Of a stretch of DNA of 64,000 nt, positions 56,633-64,000 are shown piece after piece; the stretch's first letter is position 1; each line of letters starts with the position of its first letter. The notes under the pieces were generated by a model that made no database searches, was not told where the DNA came from, and saw only the letters and a program-made list of their open reading frames with translations. A program made the position numbers and the translations under genes. Source of the DNA: Drosophila miranda (lineage: Eukaryota; Arthropoda; Insecta; Diptera; Drosophilidae); contig NC_046675.1 of assembly GCF_003369915.1 (NCBI RefSeq), positions 10,416,001 to 10,480,000 of the forward strand, in the 5' to 3' direction.

Positions 56633-58878
56633 GTTCAGAAAGCCGGGGATCCGAAATCGGCGGGCCTTAAAAATTGAATTTTGATCACTAAATCCAAACA
56701 CTTTCCGGCACCGTCTGACAGCAAAATGCTCGACACCTTTTCCATTTCCAGCATTCCCTGATGTTTGGAGCTGCAATGGATGTCAGGGCTGACGATGGTA
56801 CGCACCCCTCGGGGGCCGATCGCAGCCAGCGCAGCGTGTGAACGGAGCGGATAGGTCAGGTTCAGACGCAGCAGTCGCTGCCGGATGAATGCCAGCCTCA
56901 ACAAGAAAGGAAACCAAACCCCAACAGATGCAAGCCAAAGCAGCAATGCTCTTTCGTCTCTATTGGTGGATTGTAACTTCAGATCATTTTGGGGAACTCG
57001 AAAGTGTCTAGCCACAGAGGTATACCCTTGCCGTGTTAGAGTCTTCACAATTGCATTGCAAATATACAAATGGGGGAAAAGAGAAGCAAATACGGGGCTG
57101 TCAAAACTCGTTAAACATGGAATTCAATTGGTAATGGGCGCCTGATGCAGAGGCGGGGCTTAGAGCCAGGGGGAGCGGTCGGCGTCAAACTATGCGCATT
57201 AAAAGTAAATAGTTAATTTTTAATTGCTCACGGCTCGTTGGCGCTCGGCAGACGGGACAGACAAAGACATAACCGAACCGAATCTCCACAGACATACTCG
57301 TACTCGTACTCGTAGATATTCAACAAGTATTTGTCTCTTATTCAAAGGTTAAATATTATTTTAATGAGCCGCGCTTGTTGTCGGAGGCTATGGCTATGGC
57401 CGGGAGTTTGCTTTGGGTAGGTAGGTGGGCTGGTGGGCAGGTGGGGGAGACTACTTCAGAAAAGACAGAAACCTTTTCTCCAATGTGCGAGGCTGAGAGA
57501 TGGAGAGCCCCAGCCATAGCCGGAGCCGGAGCTACAGCCCCAAGACCGCAAAAAGGTCAACAATGTGACTTTTAGCGATCGCCAAATGCCGCCAACTTGC
57601 CAAGTGGCTTTGTGTCATGGTTTCGGTGCCATTGTTGCGGCGTTGCCTCGTCAGGCGACAGCATATGGCGGATCTGAAACCGAACCGAGCCTGTTGCAGC
57701 CACTGGTGACGCCTACACATCTAACCCTTTGCCACCGAAGCAGCAGCCTCGTAACCGCTTTTGCCGCAAGGGCCGTTCTCTGCATTTCCGGAATAGATTG
57801 CCCATTACCCCGCCGCAGAATTGCCTTTTAAATCCCATTTTCCCACACGCACTCGGACGGGTCGGTCTTCTCCGTCACGGCAACCGCACGCACGTCAAAA
57901 ATCAATTCAGTCGGAGTCAGCGGCAGAGGCAGAGTCAGAGTGGACGAGACGAGATGAGATGAGCCGAAGGCTAACACAATAACGAAACTAATTTCGATGC
58001 GGTTGTTAAGTATTTCCAAACACTTTGCCAGATTAAATGAGTTGGCCGAAGTGGAAAATGTGACAGGGAAGAGGCACGGCACTATGAAGATGTTGCACTA
58101 TTGGTCTGGTCCGGTCTGGGGGCGGTGTTCACGATCGATGGGAGCACTCGAATGCAACAAGGCGTGTAATTAATAATTGATTGAATTTTCCCAAACAATG
58201 AATGACAAGGCACTCGGGGCGATGGCGATGGCGATTGTGACGGCGATGTGGACGTTGATTGCGGTCTGGACGGCTGCAGACAGCAAAGAATTGAAGAATT
58301 TTTCGCCCAAAATGGCACAAAGTACACAATGAGCCGTCGCCGTCAAGTGCCAGTGCCTGGCCCAAGGAGCTTGGGGGCTGCTGTTGGAGCCAGGTGTGCC
58401 CATAAGTTGCTTATAAGGAGCCAGCACGTAAAAGTCACATTGCAAAATGTTTACTGCTGCAATTGTAATCACTGTTGACCATATGAGAGTGGTTGTTGTT
58501 GCTGCTGCTGGTAGTGCACTGATGCTGATGCACTTTTTATAGCACCACGGCATTCCCACCGCTAAGTGAAATTAATAAAAATTGCAATCAACTTGAATGC
58601 CCCGAACCTGGATGCGAGATCTGCACCAAAAACGTCAAATGCGTCTGCGCAATTCACATAATTTGTTTAATTAATTACGCCAACACATTTTCATTGCTGC
58701 CTATTGGGTAATTCCGCGGCAGAGACGCCGCAGACATCAGCTGCTGCTGCTGGTGCTGCTGCTGATGTGATTTTTCACATAAACTAGAAAAAACCACACT
58801 ATAACTATAACAGCCATTGAAAGCCGAACGGATTTGGCAGCTTTCGAAAGATTCAGCCATCGTCAAAGTGGAAGTGGA

Positions 58879-58935
58879 TGCTGCTGTTGCTTCTGCTGCT
58901 GCTCTTGTTGTTGTTGTTGTTGTTGCTTCTGCAAC
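58879..58935. repeat. (CTG/TTG)n trinucleotide tract
   Basis: An imperfect run of CTG and TTG triplets with occasional CTT. It creates open frames on both strands that should not be read as genes. Confidence 0.8.
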
Positions 58936-60702
58936 ATTCTCAGCCTGCTCCAAGGCCACTGGCATTTTGTGTGCATATGCTGCCGCTGCTGCCACCATAT
59001 CTCGCACAGGTATTGACGATCCACAGCCGTTTGGAGAGCGGATCGACCAATTGCAAGTTATAGTACGAGTAGCATCTAGCAGTTTCCACAATTTCAAGTT
59101 TTCGAATCGTTTTTTATTCGTTTCGTATTTGAGTGGAGGAAGCACAGCAGCCAGAAATGTTAGAAGAACAAAGTTCAGTTTCCATATTGCCACTAGAACG
59201 GGGGGACTTCTTTGGTTGCTTGACAAAGTTGCATTACAAAACATGGGGGTATGCGGGCCGTCCTATACCTATACGTAAGTGATTGTGGAACAATTAAACA
59301 ATTTGTTTAACAAATGCCCTGCCGCTGCTCAATAAACTGAAAGCGAACGTAAACAGCATCAGCATCATCATCTTCGTCTTCTTTTTGCGAGTGGCAGCCA
59401 TGGGAAAGAGATCTCATCAGCTTTTGGGGGTCTGGGGCTGGCTGGAAAAGTGTCGAAGCGGACAGAGCCCAAGGACGCTGGTTGGCTGGGTTATAAAACA
59501 AATAAAGCGAAATGTATTATACAAAATATTACTTACCCTTACCGCAGTTTGACATAAATGCCAATTTAAATGCTGCAAAACGCATAAATCAGCAAACAGC
59601 CAAGTTTCTGTTGTAGATGTTGCCGCTGTTGCTGTTGTCGCTGTTGCCGTTGTGTCTGTTGTCTGTTGTTGTCGTGTTTTTTTTTTTTTTTGGGCAAACA
59701 AACGATCAGCAAGTGGCGCTCCTCAAAAAACGTTTTTGCCAAAATGTTTCCCGCAAAATGAAGAAGACTCCGCCGCCACAGTCGACCACAACGACAGCGT
59801 TGGGCAGAGTTCAGGCAAAAGGCAATGTTGCTGGTGGGTTATGCTGCTGCTGTTTGTGGGTGATGGGTGACAAAAGATGCCGTCTAATTGAATTACCATA
59901 AAATAAAAGTTGTCTTGAAAATGCGCATAATTTCAGCTTAGTGTCTAGCGTTTAGCTCAGCATCCTGGTCAGTATTAGTATCTATTAGCCGTGTAGCATC
60001 GCTCTGGCTCTGGCATTTGGCATTTGGCGACTTAGAATTTTATTCTTCTTTTTTTCCAGAAGACTCACGAACAATACCGGTGCTGCAGCTTGAGTTCAGC
60101 TTCGACTTAGATCCAACTGCGACTCAGACGAGCCGAAAGCTCATTAACATGATTACAATGGAACCCTGACTGCATAATAATTCACACATATTCCAGCAGT
60201 ACGGCAAATAATTACGAAAAGTGCATTTGTATGGGCATGCAATTAGTCACAGATACTCGTACAGCACCAGCACACAGCAAAAACCGCTCTTGGTGCAGCA
60301 TCTGCAAGCTGGATTCTTTGCCGCCCGAATACCACCTCCACCTAAAGCAACACCAGCATCACCAGTACCGCCGGCAGTACACCGTTTCGTCTCATTCATT
60401 CCCATAATTTACCAAATATTTTTTATTATTTAGTTTTTATTTCGCTCCTACCATGATCCATCTATGTAAGCAGAGATACTCGTATCTAGTATGTGTTTGT
60501 GTGTGTCTGTGTGGCATAGCAACTGCAATGTCTATAACATTTTCTCACGTTTCGGCGTGCAGATTTCGGCACAAGTTGCGCCTTGGTGTGGCACAGCCCG
60601 GTCTGGCCTGGCCCGGCCCGGCCCGATCCGATCCGATACAACCAGGCCTGGCCTGGCCTGGGATGCGATGAGGCTGTTGGTGGATGGTGATAATGATGAT
60701 GG

Positions 60703-60727
60703 TGCTGCTGCTGCTGCTGCTGCTGCT
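60703..60727. repeat. (CTG)8 microsatellite
   Basis: An uninterrupted trinucleotide run, followed by a GGTGGTGGTGG stretch. Confidence 0.85.
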
Positions 60728-60813
60728 AGTGGTGGTGGTGGCGAGGCCGTTGCCTAAGCGGGGGTGGGCGGCTAATGCACATTTTATGCAAATTTCCACT
60801 GCACCGATCAGCA

Positions 60814-60835
60814 GTGTGTGTGTGTGTGTGTGTGT
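60814..60835. repeat. (GT)n microsatellite
   Basis: An eleven-unit GT run. Confidence 0.85.
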
Positions 60836-63754
60836 TGGCTGTGCTTATGGCAGAGTGAGGCTAGTCCACGAGTGCCAGAAAATACAATTTAGAATGCTTG
60901 AGTGCATTGACTAGCGATGGATGTGGATTAAGGCGGATTAAGTCTTTAATCTGTTTAATGGAATGTTCTATAAATAAAGTTGTATAAGTACATTCGGTTG
61001 GTGGATTTCTTAATAGATGCTATATATACTCACTTCATTTGACTTTACTCTTGATTATATATTTAATACTCTTTATGGTGTGATTTATGTTTAGATCAAT
61101 TAAGGTTAAGATGAAGGTTAAGACAATTCCAGGTTGATCAGCAGAGGATTTGGATGTCATGCTACTGAACTACATGCTACTCAACGACCTGGGATGGCCA
61201 GTCTTGCCCCGGAAATATGTATTAAGAATATACTCTGAAGTTTTGTATATTAATCGAATTCAATTAAATTACAAAGTTACAAAGTTCTAAATGAAGGACA
61301 ACTGTGAACAACATTTAGAGAGTTATATAGCCAAAGCCGTCAGATTGGGAAAAAAATTACAAAATTGTATTCTTCAAGAAAAAAAAGTTACTAATTTTTT
61401 TTAGATGTTTATAAGACTTAGAACAGATCGATGCATTTTTAGATATCAACAAATTTCTTTCGGAATAAATGAATAGTGCAAAAGAATTTCAGTGAAACCA
61501 TCTGTACAGAGCAGGAACAACTTCATTCTAACCCATTCCTGATCTTTAAAGAGGACAAATCCTAGAAATACCGAGCTCCAATCGTCTACCGGAATCCTTA
61601 TAACTTTAATCAAAAACAAGTTCGTTGCTCAAGTCTTTCGTCTTATTGGTTATTTTAATGCGTCTCGTCTTGCTGGATTTGTTTAAACATGCCGCCGCAT
61701 CAAGGCAAATGCGTCAAATTAGCCAGGCAGACCACTCAACGATGGAGCCGCTCACTGACTGACTGACCCATTCCCAATCCCGAAAAAGCTTTGGCGTTTC
61801 GCAAGCAGCGTGGCATCCATAAAACTGTAAATTGCACAGCTGTGGCCTCCGTCTCCGTTTGTGGCAGCATTTGCCACGTGCAGCCTCCCCATCCGAGCCC
61901 CAAACCCAGCCAATGCGAAATTATATGTGTGTAAACACATTATATGCACACAATATATGTGGTATGGAGAGGTATACGAGTATGCAATTTCTTATTATGA
62001 GCGGCTGCCTGGTAAAGGTTTTCCGAGAGCTGCACTTTATCAACGGGAAAATCTGCTGGCAGCCCATGCTCATTGCTGCACAATTACTCAACGACCTGGG
62101 ATGGCCGTCTGCCCGTCTATCTGACTGTCTGTCTGTCTGTCTCTCTGTCTCCTCGTCTGCGATTCCAATTCCAGCTTCAATCCCAATCGCAATCCTCGCG
62201 ACTCGTTAGTGGTTGGCCTGCCGCTGTGGCTGCCTCTGCCTCTGCCTCGGCTTCTGCTTCTGCTTTAGCTTCTGCCAGGGTTTTGGCATTTTTTGGCGCG
62301 TTACTTGTCGCTGGAATGGCACCAAATGCCAGACCAAACTCTGCCCGGCGAGGAGTCTGCTCAGGCGCATCTTCAGCTTAATTGAATTTTTAGTTTTTCA
62401 GCTGCTGGTGCCACGGCTGTCTCTGGTGATGGTGGTGAATGCATTTTGGGTGAATGCATTTTCCATTGGCTCCCACACGATGTGCAAATGCTTTCGGCAC
62501 TTTTACTACACCACCAGGCATTCAGGCAGCTGGTAAAGCTTACATAATGAGTAAAAATTAAATAATTTACCTCGCAAACGGATTCTTAATGACTCGAGAG
62601 CAGCGGGGCTTGTAGCTGTTTTCCGAGCACTTGTATCTGCCAAGTGAAACACCGAATTCGTGTCTTTGTCGGGGAACACATTTATCAATGTCAATGCGGG
62701 GAATCTAAGGCCATTCGAGCTGATGTGTATTTAATTGAAGGCGGTCGCTAATTAGAATCCAATCCGCTTAGATGCTGTGTAATGCCAAGCAGACATCTAT
62801 TCAGACCCATGCCCATGCAGCGGGCGCCTTTGAGATCGTGTCTGGAGTCATCTTTGGACATTTGGTTGAGCTTTGTGCTGGGGCATTGGACACTGGTACT
62901 TCCTTATTATTGGCCTTTCCCACGCAGAGGGCAGATAGAGGCCGCCGAGGGAGCAGCAGTCAGCAGCAGATCGCGTGAGTCATTGGCACACTCAGGAATA
63001 TAAACTGAGCATTTATTACGAGGATTGCGACTGGGACTCCTCTGCCATCTCTTACACAATCACAATCAGCAGCAAATTAGAAAAATGGCGGCAGACACAG
63101 GCTCTGCCTCTGCCTCTGCCATATGCCACTTCCCACAAGTTTTGGTGAATGTGGCTCCAGGTTGAAAGTCATCCAGTCGCGCAGGCTCGTCCTCCGTTTC
63201 GATTTCACTTTTCCACCGTCTAAAGTTGACATTTTTTGTACCGCAGTTGCAGTCTGGCAGCTGCTTTGCATGACTTTGCCTTTGCCCTGCTTTCGGTGTC
63301 TGGTTTTTTTCCGGCAGGCAACCTCAACTTTGAAATGCCAAGCTGCCAGTTCCAGGTGACAGCTTGGGGTTGTTGCTTGCCTTTATCTGGGCGCAACCTT
63401 TTTGCGAATCAAAACGGAAAATATGAAGAATCTGCCCAAATGGTAGCAACGCCCAAGATGCACAGATCTTGGCCGAAAACTGCAGGCGTGTAAATTCCCA
63501 CACTGCAACAAAATGCCGCACATTCCCCGCAGTCTGTGCCACACTTACCCATATAGACATAACCGGATTGTCGGTGGCATCGCGACTTTTGCCCCGACAT
63601 GGCTGCCGCAGTCACAGCCGCAGCGGCAGCGGCAGTGGCAGCCAACAACATCCACAGCAGATGGGCCAGCAAATGACAAAGCCCCGCCATGACTATGACA
63701 TAATACCCAGCGGAAGATGCAACCCAAGAGACCAGGCGCTGTGCTACGTGAACT

Positions 63755-63780
63755 GTACGTGTACGGGTACGGGTACGGGT
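63755..63780. repeat. GTACGG hexanucleotide repeat
   Basis: Four near-perfect tandem units of GTACGG (the first GTACGT). Confidence 0.75.
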
Positions 63781-64000
63781 GTAATTGCGGTGGGAGTGAG
63801 AGTGCGGCCAGCGCTTGCCCACAATCATGAGCTGGCCCTGCGGCCGGCTGACGTAAGTGATGATGAGTGACGACTCCTGGCAGGCGGTGTAGCGGTGCAG
63901 CGGTGCAGCTGCGTTCCAAGGGGGCAGCACTGCAGCAGGGCACAATGCAGACTAGTGTCATATGGTCACACGCTGCGTATGCGTAATCTGCGTTAAGCAT

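Larger units (their letters stand above)
56633..64000. other. gene-poor region rich in microsatellites (about 7.4 kb)
   Basis: No gene is supported. The long open frames on both strands follow CTG/TTG, GT and CTGCCT simple repeats rather than coding sequence. The stretch may be intronic or intergenic to a gene beyond the window. A 22-bp sequence is repeated at 61178-61199 and 62085-62106. Confidence 0.45.

Noticed and set aside
56635-57069. 144-codon minus-strand frame upstream of the 48-aa ORF
   Set aside because: It has no ATG at its start (opens with TTG) and no recognisable domain. It may be leader or chance sequence.
58675-59278. Long overlapping frames on both strands
   Set aside because: Generated by CTG/TTG simple repeats, giving poly-Ala, poly-Val or poly-Leu on either strand.
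1-64000. CRISPR arrays, operons, riboswitches and tRNA genes
   Set aside because: The sequence is metazoan. No regularly spaced repeat array was found, and no tRNA cloverleaf with A and B boxes was recognised by eye.

Overview
The window looks like Drosophila genomic DNA. It has short GT-AG introns of about 45-70 bp, TATA plus TCAGT-type initiators, AATAAA signals, a DINE-1/SGM-like interspersed repeat, and a gene set that is recognisably Drosophila: wntD, DUF1676/Osiris genes, an acyl-CoA desaturase, sud1 and PIG-S. An obscura-group species (Muller element E) is my best guess from the repeat type, but I could not test it. Exon joins below were worked out by hand from splice consensus, reading phase and paralog comparison.

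Layout. 0-5.5 kb is repeat-rich: a 666-bp foldback element, a short single-exon gene for a 51-aa secreted peptide with its own TATA box and poly(A) signal, an AT-rich tandem repeat and a DINE-1/SGM-like repeat. 5.6-6.9 kb holds a beta-1,3-galactosyltransferase-family gene carrying a frameshift. 8.0-26.0 kb is a minus-strand tandem cluster of M1 aminopeptidase N genes. Three are complete, with type II membrane anchors (1026, 945 and 1006 aa). Between the first two lies a truncated copy that keeps only the anchor, mucin-like linker and first domain exon. Nested in that copy's intron is a complete two-exon gene for a 79-aa membrane micropeptide that resembles only the family's N-terminal anchor and coiled coil.

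27.4-28.8 kb is wntD (plus strand), with clustered Dorsal/kB, Zelda-type and E-box motifs upstream. 29.9-36.3 kb carries two DUF1676/Osiris-type genes and a short related-looking secreted/membrane protein. 37.4-38.8 kb is a delta-9-type acyl-CoA desaturase (minus). 38.8-52.4 kb has no gene I can support. 52.5-56.4 kb holds sud1 (2OG-Fe(II) prolyl hydroxylase) and PIG-S (GPI transamidase subunit). These two unrelated proteins appear to share one promoter and one 18-codon first coding exon. A convergent 48-codon small ORF follows, with a perfect 56-bp tandem duplication over its stop. 57-64 kb is non-coding, with many microsatellites.

The strongest unusual observations are the shared first exon of sud1 and PIG-S, the aminopeptidase-derived membrane micropeptide nested in a truncated paralog, the 51-aa secreted peptide gene, and two inverted copies of a dispersed repeat, one directly upstream of the sud1/PIG-S exon.
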